Assembly: GCF_005848555.1 (NCBI RefSeq)
Contig: NZ_CP040518.1
Location: 1,549,001-1,613,000, forward strand
DNA length: 64,000 nt
Direction: 5' to 3'
Origin: Blautia sp. SC05B48
GTDB lineage: Bacteria > Bacillota > Clostridia > Lachnospirales > Lachnospiraceae
Both the position numbers and the translations under genes were made by a program. Under the pieces are notes generated by a model. The model was not told where the DNA came from. It was given only the letters and a program-made list of their open reading frames with translations, and did no database searches. Shown here in pieces: positions 7,854-17,112 of the stretch. How positions within the stretch are numbered: the first letter of the stretch is position 1; every line of letters starts with the position of its first letter.

Positions 7854-7887
7854 AAAGGCAATGAATCAGAAATGGTTCATTGCCTTT
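7854..7887. terminator. Bidirectional intrinsic terminator
   Basis: AAAGGCAATGAA and its exact complement around a 10-base loop, with A- and T-rich flanks. It separates the small membrane protein (+) from the XRE regulator (-). Confidence 0.75.
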
Positions 7888-7901
7888 CGTCACGTAATGG
7901 C

Positions 7902-8417
7902 TTATTTTAATTTTTCTTTTTCGGCGTTTAAGAGTTCAAGATTAAGCCCCTGTTCTCCGGCTGTCTTATCTACCCAAAGATTCAAAGAGTCTATGGCTAA
8001 AGAAATTTCATCAAGTTTTTTACTGATATAAGCAAAATCTTTCATTTCATCATCGCTGATCTTACCGTCACGGGCAATCTGGATCAGACGACCGGTAAGA
8101 GGATTGATTTCATTTAGACTGGCAATTGTCTCCAAAATGATATTTGACAGATCGGTCACTTCAACTTCTGGAACATAACGATGACCGATTTCACATTTGT
8201 GAGAACAATAATAATTGCAAAGATCTGGTCTTTTATAGGCATCTGCCATCTGGAGGATATCATAAGGTGTAGGTTCTTGTGTTTCATATTCAAATTTTTC
8301 AATTTTTGAATCAGAGACAGCATCCATTTTTTCACTGGCCTCTGCTCTTGTAAGGCCTGCCGCTTCTCGGCAAAGCTGGTAAATTGTCTTGTTTTCCCTG
8401 GTGGATTGTTTACCCAT
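7902..8417 (-). CDS. XRE-type regulator with DUF-like C-terminus, copy 1
   Basis: 171 residues. Residues 10-65 form an XRE-like helix-turn-helix (YQLCREAAGLTRAEASEKM) followed by an acidic helical domain that includes the motif CNYYCSHKCEIG, a possible metal site. A copy differing at only a handful of positions lies at 29309-29824. Start at 8417 (minus) chosen because GAGGAAATT precedes it and it matches the copy; an upstream in-frame ATG lacks a ribosome site. The promoter region is also duplicated. Confidence 0.8.
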   Translation of the reverse strand: MGKQSTRENKTIYQLCREAAGLTRAEASEKMDAVSDSKIEKFEYETQEPTPYDILQMADAYKRPDLCNYYCSHKCEIGHRYVPEVEVTDLSNIILETIASLNEINPLTGRLIQIARDGKISDDEMKDFAYISKKLDEISLAIDSLNLWVDKTAGEQGLNLELLNAEKEKLK

Positions 8418-8576
8418 GAGAATTTCCTCCCCGTATATCGCCAAACATGAGGATTATCAATATTTAAGTCCTCATGCAGGACGTGTATTTCTCGTATAGA
8501 GTTTATTATACTTGAATTATCAGTTAACAACAAGCTCAATAATGAATATGAAGTCAAAAATCAATAGTATTTGTAA

Positions 8577-8616
8577 GGCGTCAGTGGAGTTATTTCCGCT
8601 GGCGTTTTTATTTTTT
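8577..8616 (+). terminator. Intrinsic terminator
   Basis: GGCGTCAGTGGA pairs (with wobble) with TCCGCTGGCG and is followed by TTTTTATTTTTT. No intact plus-strand gene precedes it, so it probably belonged to a lost gene. Confidence 0.65.
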
Positions 8617-8889
8617 AAATCTTTTTTCATTTCTCCCTAAACTTTCCCAAACTTTTTTGTATTTAGAAGTTGAGAAGGCTACAGATCAAAAATTTGAATC
8701 AAAAAGCCGGATTAGCACTTTGAAAATTAAATGAGCTTGCCAGTCCGCCGGAGTCCTGCCAGATAGGATTCCGGATAAGTTCAAGGACAATCGGTCCGAG
8801 GATGAACAGAAACAGAGGTTTGCATTGAAACATTGCTGCGGCAATGGCTTTCTTGGCAAAGCAGCGAATTGATAATGATACTCCCGAAT

Positions 8890-9126
8890 GATGTCGGCCA
8901 GGAGGAGTGAGGATCCTGGAGACCATACGCGGTATGGTTGAGGCTGCCTGCGATGGCGCTAACGGACTGGGTGTTCCCTGAGATGGGATACACGCGTGAA
9001 CAAGACAAACGAGCACTGAATGAAAAAGATTGCCCCGGTGTATTTCGGGGTAACTGACAATAGAAGTCGTGTGGCAGAGGGAAACTTCTGCCATACCCTT
9101 GTGTTGCCAGTGAAAAGAAGTGGCAA
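8890..9126 (+). ncRNA. Candidate structured RNA: chain of six hairpins
   Basis: A GC-richer stretch with consecutive stem-loops: CCAGGA/TCCTGG (8898-8919), ACCATAC/GTATGGT (8922-8938), GTGTTCCC/GGGATACAC (8971-8993), CCCCG/CGGGG (9032-9050), GGCAG/CTGCC (9073-9092) and TTGCCA/TGGCAA (9104-9126). No plausible protein is encoded on either strand. It lies directly upstream of the Cys-rich gene at 9147. I do not recognise the family; a group II intron fragment is one possibility, but no domain V was found. Confidence 0.35.
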
Positions 9127-9146
9127 ACAGAAAGGAGATTAAACAG

Positions 9147-9571
9147 ATGAAACCATATCTAAAAGCAGAAGAAATAACTAGAGAGATTAAAGAAAAGTTA
9201 CCGGTGATTGATGAGGAGACTTTCAGAGAACATTATTGTTCAGAGTGTCTGTATTATGCAGAAAGGATTGATAAGAAGCCGCGTTGTATGCAGCGCCAGT
9301 GTTCCTGGGATCAGGAAGAGGAACATTTCGCGCCGGTATTAAGAAGGATGATTCCGATTCTTGATGAGGAATGCATGCAGGCAGAGGAGAGGTATATTGA
9401 TGCCAAACGCAGAAGAGACGCCGTTCAAGAGATGTTCGCAGAGGAGATTCGCATGGAACGCAGAAAAAAGATCCATGTTACAAATGTGCGTATAATTGTC
9501 ATGCTCTATGCATCGGATTTTGCTATCAGCAGATGACAGCTCATCCTGTTGATCCGAATGAAAAAATCTAG
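9147..9571 (+). pseudogene. Cys-rich hypothetical protein, frameshifted near 9472
   Basis: Starts at ATG 9147 behind AAAGGAG (9131-9137). The first frame carries a Cys cluster (HYCSECLYYAERID, RCMQRQCSW) and a coiled region, but near 9472 the natural continuation switches frame into CYKCAYNCHALCIGFCYQQM, ending at 9571. The second part is Cys-rich like the first, which supports one metal-binding protein of about 141 residues with an indel. The unshifted frame ends at 9536 with a low-complexity tail. Function unknown. Confidence 0.5.
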
Positions 9572-9746
9572 GGAGAAGAAATTTTGTTTGGTAGGAAAGA
9601 TTCACTATAGGAATTGTATTTATGTTATACTTGAGTCGATATTGAGAGAGAGGATTTGCTTGATGCTGTAAAATTAATCTTGAGTCGATGAGAAAGATTT
9701 CCGATCAAGATAAATAAGAATAAAAATGGAATATAGGAGAAAATAA

Positions 9747-10157
9747 ATGGTAAAACAAATTGTAAGAGACGTTTTCTTCTTAGGCCAGCCATCTGAACCA
9801 GCCACGAAAGCAGATATCCAGGTTGGAAAAGACCTGCAGGATACGCTGCAGGCGAACAGAGAACGTTGCGTGGGTATGGCGGCGAACATGATTGGTGTAA
9901 AGAAGAATATCATCATTGTAAATATGGGATTCATAGATGTTGTGATGTTCAATCCGGTGATCGTTTCAAAACGTGACATGTATGAGACAGAAGAAGGCTG
10001 TCTGTCCCTGGACGGTGTCCGCAAGACGACCAGATACCAGGAAATTGAAGTGGAGTATTATGACTTTAACTGGAAAAAACAGAGACAGAAGCTGTCCGGA
10101 TGGACGGCACAGATCTGTCAGCATGAAATTGATCATTTGTCCGGGAAGATCATATAA
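9747..10157 (+). CDS. def: Peptide deformylase
   Basis: 136 residues. Removes the formyl group from the N-terminal methionine of new proteins. All three family motifs are present in short form: GMAANMIG (motif 1), EEGCLSL (motif 2, metal Cys) and HEIDHL (motif 3, His126, Glu127, His130). It is a short form lacking the long C-terminal extension. Motif 1 ends in NMIG instead of the usual QIG, so the conserved Gln is replaced by Asn-Met; this may affect activity. AGGAGAAAATAA precedes the ATG. Likely an accessory copy. Confidence 0.85.
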   Translation: MVKQIVRDVFFLGQPSEPATKADIQVGKDLQDTLQANRERCVGMAANMIGVKKNIIIVNMGFIDVVMFNPVIVSKRDMYETEEGCLSLDGVRKTTRYQEIEVEYYDFNWKKQRQKLSGWTAQICQHEIDHLSGKII

Positions 10158-10184
10158 CCGAATGCGAATTGCGAGGTGGCCAGC

Positions 10185-10553
10185 ATGTTAAAGAATATAC
10201 TGATCGTAGTAGATGATATAGAAAAATCCATAGAGTTTTATAGGGATTTATTTGGTCTGCAAGTGATTCTTCAGAATGAAGGGAATGTAATTTTATCGGA
10301 GGGCCTTGTTTTGCAGGACGTTGGTTTATGGGGAAAGACGTTGGATGAGATTTCTACACCATTCAATAACAGGATGGAACTGTATTTTGAGGAATTTGAT
10401 ATAGATGGATTGCTTGCAAAATATGAATCCGGTAAGTATTTCGTTCGATATGCCACTGAACTAGCAGAAATTGCAGGTGGCCAGAAACTTGTAAGGTTGT
10501 ATGATCCGAGTGGTAATCTCATCGAGGTTCGTACGCCATTTATGTGTAATTGA
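10185..10553 (+). CDS. VOC superfamily (glyoxalase-like) protein
   Basis: 122 residues with the paired beta-alpha-beta-beta-beta modules of VOC proteins: KNILIVVDDIEKSIEFYRDLFG at the N-terminus and VRLYDPSGNLIEVRTPF at the C-terminus. Start ATG 10185 chosen with GAGGTGG upstream. The gene follows def by 27 bases and precedes the yaiI-like gene by 10 bases, suggesting one operon. A scrap of a related gene lies at 52007-52107. Substrate unknown. Confidence 0.85.
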   Translation: MLKNILIVVDDIEKSIEFYRDLFGLQVILQNEGNVILSEGLVLQDVGLWGKTLDEISTPFNNRMELYFEEFDIDGLLAKYESGKYFVRYATELAEIAGGQKLVRLYDPSGNLIEVRTPFMCN

Positions 10554-10563
10554 GGGAGAAGAT

Positions 10564-11019
10564 ATGCAGATTTTTGTTGATGCAGATGCCTGTCCGGTAG
10601 TCGGTATCGTTGAAAAAGTTGCGAAAGAGCACGATCTTCCGGTAACGTTGTTGTGTGATACCAATCATGTGTTAGCTTCTGATTATAGTAAAGTGATCGT
10701 AGTTGGAGCCGGAGCAGATGCAGTGGATTATAAACTGATCAGCATTTGCCGTAAAGGAGATATTGTCGTATCACAGGATTATGGAGTGGCTGCAATGGCT
10801 CTTGGAAAAGGTGCGTATGCGATTCATCAATCCGGGAAATGGTATACCAATGAAAATATTGACCAGATGCTTATGGAACGCCACTTGAACAAGAAAGCGC
10901 GAAGGGCATCCGGAAAGAATCACTTAAAAGGACCAAGAAAACGAACAGCAGAGGATGATGAGCATTTCAGAGCGTCTTTTGAGAAAATGATACATATGGT
11001 GATGGACAAGGAGAAATAA
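10564..11019 (+). CDS. YaiI/YqxD family protein (UPF0178, DUF188)
   Basis: 151 residues beginning with the family signature FVDADACPVV, with further acidic strands (GAGADAVDYKL, SQDYGVAAMAL) that build a PIN-like nuclease site. The C-terminus is basic and contains the usual HLKGPRKRT segment. The role is not established, although the fold suggests a metal-dependent nuclease. ATG 10564 follows GAGGGAGAAG. Overlapping spacing with the downstream ArsC-like gene (one base) argues for co-transcription. Confidence 0.9.
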   Translation: MQIFVDADACPVVGIVEKVAKEHDLPVTLLCDTNHVLASDYSKVIVVGAGADAVDYKLISICRKGDIVVSQDYGVAAMALGKGAYAIHQSGKWYTNENIDQMLMERHLNKKARRASGKNHLKGPRKRTAEDDEHFRASFEKMIHMVMDKEK

Positions 11020-11020
11020 T

Positions 11021-11362
11021 TTGAATATACAGATTTTTGGAACAAAGAAGTGCAATGATACAAAGAAAGCAGAACGTTTTTTTAAGGAACGTGGAATCAA
11101 GTTTCAGTTTATTGATATGAAAGAAAAGGGCATGAGTAAGGGCGAATTCAATTCTGTCGCCCAGGCAAATGGTGGACTGGAAAATATGATCAACTGGGAG
11201 GGCAAGGATAAGGATCTGCTTGCGCTCATTAAGTACATTGCAGAGGAAGATAAACTTGAGAAGGTACTGGAAAACCCGCAGGTGATTAAGATACCGGTGG
11301 TTCGTAATGGAAAACAATCCACTCTTGGATATCAGCCGGATATCTGGAAGGCGTGGAAATAA
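11021..11362 (+). CDS. ArsC/Spx family thioredoxin-fold protein
   Basis: 113 residues from TTG 11021, one base after the previous stop. Shows the ArsC/Spx pattern: IFGTKKCNDTKKAERFF at the N-terminus with a single Cys10, and the cis-Pro segment IKIPVVRNGK near residue 90. It lacks the Arg triad expected of true arsenate reductases as far as I can see, so it is better called an ArsC-family protein. Last gene of the def-VOC-yaiI run. Confidence 0.85.
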   Translation: MNIQIFGTKKCNDTKKAERFFKERGIKFQFIDMKEKGMSKGEFNSVAQANGGLENMINWEGKDKDLLALIKYIAEEDKLEKVLENPQVIKIPVVRNGKQSTLGYQPDIWKAWK

Positions 11363-11424
11363 GAGTGCCGGTAGATTTCTGACCTAGATAAATAAAGCAA
11401 CACAGGAGAATCGGGAGGTGTAGA

Positions 11425-12954
11425 ATGATGGAAAAGAAAAGAACCTATATCGCAATCGATCTTAAGTCATTCTATGCGTCTGTGGAATGTAAAGAACGAA
11501 ATAGGGATCCTTTAACGACCAATCTTGTGGTTGCGGATAAAAGCAGAACAGAAAAAACAATCTGTCTTGCGGTATCTCCAGCTTTAAAATGTTATGGGAT
11601 ACCCGGAAGGGCTCGTTTATTTGAGGTTGTTCAAAAAGTAAAAGAAGCCAACAGCGCCCGCAGGTGGAAAGCGCCGAACAGAGCTTTTATCGGAGCTTCT
11701 GATGACAGCACAGAATTAGATACCAATCCGGCACTGGAGATTGATTATATTGTTGCTCCACCACGGATGGCTCTCTATCTGGAATACAGCACCAGAATTT
11801 ACAGCATTTATCTGAAATATATTGCGCCGGAAGATATTTTTCCGTATTCGATCGACGAAGTATTTATGGATGTAACGGATTATCTGCATACCTATAATAT
11901 GACAGCAAGAGAGCTTGCCATGACCATGATACAGGACGTGCTGAAGACAACAGGTATAACAGCAACTGCAGGAATTGGAACAAATATGTATCTGTGTAAG
12001 ATTGCGATGGATATCGTGGCAAAGCACATTAAAGAAGATAAAGATGGTGTACGAATTGCGGAACTGGATGAAATGTCATACCGAAGGAAACTCTGGGGCC
12101 ACAGACCACTTACTGATTTTTGGAGAGTAGGAAAAGGATACGCAAAGAAGCTGGAAGAATACGGGCTTTATACAATGGGTGATATTGCAAGATGTTCCAT
12201 CGGAAAAACGAATGAATTATACAATGAAGATCTGTTATATAGGCTGTTTGGCGTTAATGCAGAGCTGTTGATCGATCATGCCTGGGGGTATGAGCCCTGT
12301 ACCATGGAAATGGTTAAGGCCTATAAACCGGAAATGAACAGTGTTTGTTCCGGACAGGTACTTCATTGTCCTTATGATTTTGAAAAAGCAAAACTGGTTG
12401 TAAAAGAGATGACGGACCAGATGGTCTTGGATTTGGTGGATAAGAAGCTGGTCACAGACCAGATCGTGTTGACAGTTGGTTATGATATTGAGAATCTGAG
12501 CAACACCGACAGGAGAAAACAATATCATGGAGAGGTTACGATCGATCGTTATGGAAGAAAAATCCCGAAACACGCACATGGAACGACCAATCTGAAACGG
12601 CAGACTTCCTCAACAAAATTGATAACGGATGCAGTAATAGAACTATATGACAGGATCGTTGACAGAAACCTGCTTATCAGAAGAATCAATATCACAGCGA
12701 ACAGGCTTGTGGATGAAAGTTCTGTAAAGAAAGAAGAAGTGTATGAGCAGCTGGATCTTTTTACGGATTATGAGGCGAAAAGGAAAAAGAAAGAAGAGGA
12801 AGAAGCCGCGCTGGATCGCGAAAAACGTATGCAGGAAGCCATGCTCAGTATCAAAAAGAAGTTTGGAAAAAACGCTGTACTGAAGGGGATGAATCTTCAG
12901 GAAGGCGCAACCGCTAAGGATAGAAATGAACAAATTGGCGGACATAAGGCGTAA
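11425..12954 (+). CDS. Y-family DNA polymerase (UmuC/DinB type)
   Basis: 509 residues. Translesion DNA polymerase. Catalytic carboxylates are visible in AIDLKSFYASVE (Asp12) and YSIDEVFMDVT (Asp144, Glu145); the palm and little-finger regions follow. The C-terminal 60 residues are a charged coiled stretch (KKKEEEEAALDREKR). GGGAGGTG lies five bases before ATG 11425, with a second ATG three bases on. It is paired with a YolD-like gene, the usual arrangement of UV-damage repair modules on Firmicute mobile regions. Confidence 0.93.
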   Translation: MMEKKRTYIAIDLKSFYASVECKERNRDPLTTNLVVADKSRTEKTICLAVSPALKCYGIPGRARLFEVVQKVKEANSARRWKAPNRAFIGASDDSTELDTNPALEIDYIVAPPRMALYLEYSTRIYSIYLKYIAPEDIFPYSIDEVFMDVTDYLHTYNMTARELAMTMIQDVLKTTGITATAGIGTNMYLCKIAMDIVAKHIKEDKDGVRIAELDEMSYRRKLWGHRPLTDFWRVGKGYAKKLEEYGLYTMGDIARCSIGKTNELYNEDLLYRLFGVNAELLIDHAWGYEPCTMEMVKAYKPEMNSVCSGQVLHCPYDFEKAKLVVKEMTDQMVLDLVDKKLVTDQIVLTVGYDIENLSNTDRRKQYHGEVTIDRYGRKIPKHAHGTTNLKRQTSSTKLITDAVIELYDRIVDRNLLIRRINITANRLVDESSVKKEEVYEQLDLFTDYEAKRKKKEEEEAALDREKRMQEAMLSIKKKFGKNAVLKGMNLQEGATAKDRNEQIGGHKA

Positions 12955-12969
12955 AGGAGTTGGAAGAGG

Positions 12970-13389
12970 ATGAAAAATAATTCTTATGACGATATCATCA
13001 ATTTACCCCATCCGGTCTCTAAGAATCATCCGCAAATGCCGCTTCAGGATCGGGCAGCGCAATTTGCTCCTTTTGCAGCCCTGACTGGACATGATGCTGC
13101 GATAAAAGAGACGGCAAGATTAACCGATGAACGATTGGAACTGAGTGAGGAAGCGATTGCTCAGCTGAACGAAAAAATTAATATAATCAGAAATAATATC
13201 GGTATAGAACAGAAAGTATCAATAACTTATTTTATTCCCGATGCAAAAAAAGCCGGCGGAGCCTATGTTACGTGCTCCGGTAGTGTAAAAAAGATAGACG
13301 AATACGAGCATACCATTATCATGACAGATCAAACGGTCATTCCAATCGAGCAGATAAGTGATATTAAATGTGAAGAGTGGCAAATCTGA
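12970..13389 (+). CDS. YolD-like family protein
   Basis: 139 residues with the YolD pattern: NLPHPVSKNHPQMPLQDRAAQFAPF at the N-terminus and a beta-rich C-terminus (TIIMTDQTVIPIEQISDI). YolD proteins accompany UmuC-like polymerases and are thought to act as their partner, similar to UmuD. It starts 15 bases after the polymerase stop with AAAGGAGTTGG as ribosome site. Confidence 0.9.
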   Translation: MKNNSYDDIINLPHPVSKNHPQMPLQDRAAQFAPFAALTGHDAAIKETARLTDERLELSEEAIAQLNEKINIIRNNIGIEQKVSITYFIPDAKKAGGAYVTCSGSVKKIDEYEHTIIMTDQTVIPIEQISDIKCEEWQI

Positions 13390-13517
13390 GAGTTGGATGG
13401 CGGAAAGTATCGCATTCCGATGTTATGTGAAAGACTGGCTGGAAAAAAGGCTGGAAAAACAGGGATACTGTTAAAAAATATCCATTATAATTATAAGCCA
13501 AAGAATATGAATAGTGC

Positions 13518-14402
13518 TTATCTATTGCTGTTTCGAAACTTCCCAGGGGTGGTATTATAATACTTATGAAAAAGTTCACAAAAATAACTGCTATTTGAAA
13601 ACCCGCAGGTATATGCTATCTCAGTAACAGACATTGTAGTATTTTGAAGAAGAAAAACAGATTTTTCCAAACGATAGCGATTTAGATATACCATTGGGGA
13701 AGTATTCAAATATTTCTGAAAAAGGGAAGTGCATTTTGTCTTGCAGCAATTTCCTGAGGATGAAATATCTTTAAGCATAATTTTTTGGGGATAATTTTTC
13801 TGCACATATCCGATCATTGTAGTAAGAGCCAGAGTATCCTCTGTATCTTTATCATAATCTGGAAAATAGTTCATATTTTCAGCAAGGAGGAGAAAAATAT
13901 GAACGGTTTTTTCCAGCGTAATAAATGGCTGTATTTCATCCACATTTTTTTTGTAAAGCATTTCAAGGTCACGAAGAATAGAATTCTGCCACAGGATAGA
14001 CGGATTCAGTGGCTGATAGGGAAAATGAATATTCTGTATCAGGGGATTTAGACATTTTTCCACAAAATAAGTATTTACAGAAAGCAACTGCGGAGATAAC
14101 AGAATACAGATAAAGAGACATTCTGTATGAGCATCGGAATAGCCATAATGAAAGCAGCGGCTGTTTACAAAAATTCCTTCACCTGCTTGCAAAGAAATCT
14201 TCTGACCATTCACATCATAAAACATCTGTCCCTCTAAAATCAGAATAAATTCCAGATCGTCATGCCAATGACTGACTGCACGAAAATCAGGATAGCGTGA
14301 AAGCTGTCCCTTTTTTATATATGCAGGAAAGTCTGGATTGTTATAGGCAACATTTTCAGATGCATCTGAATTTAAAACAATGCTTGGACATACTTCCATC
14401 AA
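13518..14402 (-). CDS. AraC family regulator with cupin sensor domain
   Basis: 294 residues. An N-terminal cupin-like sensor (SHWHDDLEFILILEG, AGEGIFVNSRCFHYG) is followed by two helix-turn-helix units at about residues 190-290, ending in the AraC signature (MSVTEIAYTCGFSNSSYFCELFHKYY). It is transcribed away from the MATE gene at 14510 with 107 bases between, so it probably controls that exporter. A second regulator of the same architecture is at 42095. Confidence 0.9.
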   Translation of the reverse strand: MMEVCPSIVLNSDASENVAYNNPDFPAYIKKGQLSRYPDFRAVSHWHDDLEFILILEGQMFYDVNGQKISLQAGEGIFVNSRCFHYGYSDAHTECLFICILLSPQLLSVNTYFVEKCLNPLIQNIHFPYQPLNPSILWQNSILRDLEMLYKKNVDEIQPFITLEKTVHIFLLLAENMNYFPDYDKDTEDTLALTTMIGYVQKNYPQKIMLKDISSSGNCCKTKCTSLFQKYLNTSPMVYLNRYRLEKSVFLLQNTTMSVTEIAYTCGFSNSSYFCELFHKYYNTTPGKFRNSNR

Positions 14403-14509
14403 AATAATCTCCTTTTCGAATGTTTGTTATATTATTATGGCTGATTATGGTATAAAAATCAATAAAATTGGTTTATTTTTATATTGTGCACAGAAAGGAA
14501 AAATTGTAG

Positions 14510-15852
14510 ATGGGAAACGAATTCACAAATAAGATTTTGAAACTTGCTCTGCCCATTACAGCACAACAATTTATGTTAGCGCTTGTAAGTGCATGCGATG
14601 CTTTTATGTTGGGAGGATTAAATCAGAACTCTCTGTCAGCAGTTTCGCTGGCTTCGCAGATCACCTTTGTTTTTAATTTGATTTTAACAGCACTTACAAT
14701 AGGGGAAAATATGTTTGTTGCACAGTATTATGGAAAAAGAGATTTTGATGGATTACGGACATCAGCAGGACTTGTATTAAGATATGTATTCATAATTTCC
14801 ATTCTCTTTCTGTTTGCAACATTCTTTATTCCTGAAACGCTCATGCGACTGTTTACAAACGATACTATACTGATTGATTATGGTATTAAGTATTTGAAAG
14901 TGATTGGATTATCCTATATCTTTTCAGGAGTTCTGCAGGTTTTGCAGGGAATCTTGAAAAATTGTGGTTATGCAGGTAGATGTACCATAATAAGTGCAGT
15001 TGTTGTCTGTGTTAATATTATACTGAATGTTATTCTGATTTACGGATACATGGGCTTTCCAAGAATGGAGATTGCAGGTGCGGCACTGGCTACTGTCATT
15101 GCAAATGGACTTGGTCTGGTTATTACGATTTATATTTTGCACCTGAAAAAGGAATTTTGGATTGGAGTAAAAGACATAAAAAACAGGGAAGTCCATATAA
15201 CGAGGAAATTCTGGAAACATGTTTATCCGGTACTTTTTAATGAACTTGCCTGGGGCGGTGGATTTACGATGTATTCTGTCATACTTGGACATCTTGGTTC
15301 CGATGCTATCGCAGCCAATTCTATTGCAAATATAACCAAGAATCTTTTAATCTGTGGTTGTACCGGCTTTGGATATGGTGGAAGTATTATTGTTGGAAAT
15401 CTGCTTGGTAAAGGGAACTTATCTGAAGCAAAGAAAAACGGAAATATTTTATGCAAAACTTCGGTATTTTTGGGCGTGGTGACGGCTGGAGTGATTTTTC
15501 TTGCGACACCTGTAATCCTGAATTTTACGAATCTGACTGATATAGCAACAGGATATTTAAAGAATATGCTGTTTATAAGCAGCTATTATGTAATAGGAAA
15601 ATCAATTAATTCTATGACAATAGGTGGTATTTTCCAGCAGGGGGAGATACAAAATTTGGATTAATATGTGATGTGGTTACCATGTGGTGCTTTGCAATTC
15701 CACTGGGATGTATCTCAGCATTTGTATTTAAATTGCCGGTAATGATGGTGTATTTTGTCTTAAATCTGGATGAACTGGTAAAGCTTCCGGCAGTATTTAA
15801 ACATTATAAACAATATAAATGGTTAAAAAATTTAACAGAAATGGAGAATTAA
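14510..15852 (+). pseudogene. MATE family efflux protein, 1-base frameshift
   Basis: MATE exporter of about 447 residues if repaired. The first frame runs 384 codons to 15664 and contains two MATE halves of transmembrane segments (GLYN-type QQFMLALVSACDAFMLGG, FNELAWGGGFTMYS). Near 15640 the reading changes: GIFQQ is followed in another frame by GGDTKFGLICDVVTMW and continues to 15852. One G is missing in the run CAGCAGGGGGAG. The nearby MATE protein at 52136 has CFRGGGDSRFGMIVDS at the same place. Could be a true lesion or a homopolymer sequencing error. Confidence 0.85.
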
Positions 15853-15855
15853 ATT

Positions 15856-16485
15856 ATGGATATGAAAAAAAGAAGAGATATGCAGCTTGCTTACATTTCA
15901 GATGAAGCGGTTATAGAAGAACAGAGGATAGGTAGAAAAATTCTGCAAAAACTTAATTTTGCAGATCGGTCGGATTTTGATGGGATTGCAGAAATAGTAA
16001 AAGAACTTTTGGGAAAATCGGAAGATGCATGGATTAACCCACCTTTTTAATGCGATTATGGTTCGCATATAGAAGTAGGTAAAAATTTCTTTGCAAATTA
16101 TAACTGTACAATTATAGATGTGGCAAAGGTAAAAATCGGTGATAACTGTCAGATGGCACCCAATGTATCTATTTATACGGCAGGACATCCAATTTATCCA
16201 GATACGCGCAATTCTGCTTTTGAATACGGAAAAGAGGTTACCATCGGGGATAATGTATGGTTGGGAGGAAATACAGTAGTGTGTCCTGGAGTACATATTG
16301 GAGACAATGTGGTAATTGGTGCAGGAAGTGTTGTAACAAAAGACATTCCGGACTGGTCCATTGCAGCCGGAAATCCATGTCGTGTGATTAGAAAAATAAC
16401 AGATGAGGACAGGAGAAAATTGTTTCACAATGAAGAAATTGATGATGAAGCATGGGATATGATATGTGCACAGGCGGAAAAATAA
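15856..16485 (+). pseudogene. Sugar O-acetyltransferase with internal stop
   Basis: Left-handed beta-helix acetyltransferase (maltose/galactoside acetyltransferase type). The frame is interrupted by TAA at 16048-16050, at a place where relatives have an aromatic residue (PPF[14 protein letters not shown]). After the stop the same frame continues to 16485 with hexapeptide repeats and the catalytic His region IYTAGHP. One base change would restore a 209-residue protein. It follows the frameshifted MATE gene by three bases. An intact relative is at 26264. Confidence 0.85.
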
Positions 16486-16492
16486 TATGATC

Positions 16493-16600
16493 ATGAGAGA
16501 ACGGATTGCAGCCGGATAATTATCTACAGATTATTGTGAAGGGCTTCCGGAAGATCGGATAAACTGTAAAAAAAGAATGATTCAGTTTAATTCGGGAGTT
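16493..16600 (+). pseudogene. Second sugar acetyltransferase, N-terminal scrap
   Basis: The sequence reads like the start of another family member (MRERIAAG, then after a frameshift or stop TDYCEGLPEDRINCKKRM), and stops about 36 residues in. No hexapeptide repeats follow. Confidence 0.5.
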
Positions 16601-16696
16601 TTTTGGGGTATAAACATCAATGCTGTTGTATTGCGGGTTATATTTTGCAAATATTGTTCTCATCGTACCATATTTCCTTATCATCAATTAATCATT

Positions 16697-16835
16697 ATAG
16701 CAATCCTCTAAAATAATGTATCTTAATCCAGCTCATCAGAGTGTGAAATCCTGCGTCAGTATGCCTGCAGATATCTTCCTTGTTTTTCGCACTCTGATGA
16801 GCTGTCTTAAATGCATTATTTACGAGGATTGCTAT
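16697..16835. repeat. 139-bp foldback (MITE-like) element
   Basis: Outer ends ATAGCAATCCTC and GAGGATTGCTAT are exact complements. The inverted similarity continues through AATAATG/CATTATT to CAGCTCATCAGAGTG/CACTCTGATGAGCTG, giving a long hairpin with a 40-base tip. It abuts leader copy B at its right end. No coding capacity. Confidence 0.7.
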
Positions 16836-16917
16836 GGTTGTAAAAATTAAGAAGCATTTCAATTAGTTTACCATGTCACTTTTATTTCATGTTATAATAT
16901 GTTATCAGAAATTATTG

Positions 16918-17081
16918 CCCTTGTATTTTCCCTTATCAGAGTTTGCAAACATTGATGAGACGATATAACACAAGGGAAACAATAAGGGAAAGCTCACCTG
17001 CGATAAATTCAGTGTTTTCAAGGGTTTGCAGAGAATTTAATAACAAAATATAACAGTTATTAAATTTTTTAAAACAGGTGA
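16918..17081 (+). promoter_or_regulatory. 164-nt structured leader element, copy B
   Basis: Second copy, exactly the same length as A and C. Substitutions keep the pairing: GTAAAC/GTTTAC of copy A is GCAAAC/GTTTGC here, and the G-C pair at the inner end of H2 becomes A-T. H4 is kept through G-T wobble. The upstream 70 bases, including the extended -10 (TGTTATAAT, 16890-16898), are also shared with copy A. The start codon of the DUF1349 remnant lies 31 bases after the core. Confidence 0.65.
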
Positions 17082-17112
17082 AATCTCAATCAGGATTTGA
17101 AGGGATAATGAA

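Noticed and set aside
8699-9094. A 131-codon minus-strand frame over the hairpin chain.
   Set aside because: No ribosome site, low-complexity mixed sequence, no recognisable domain; the DNA is better explained by RNA-like hairpins.
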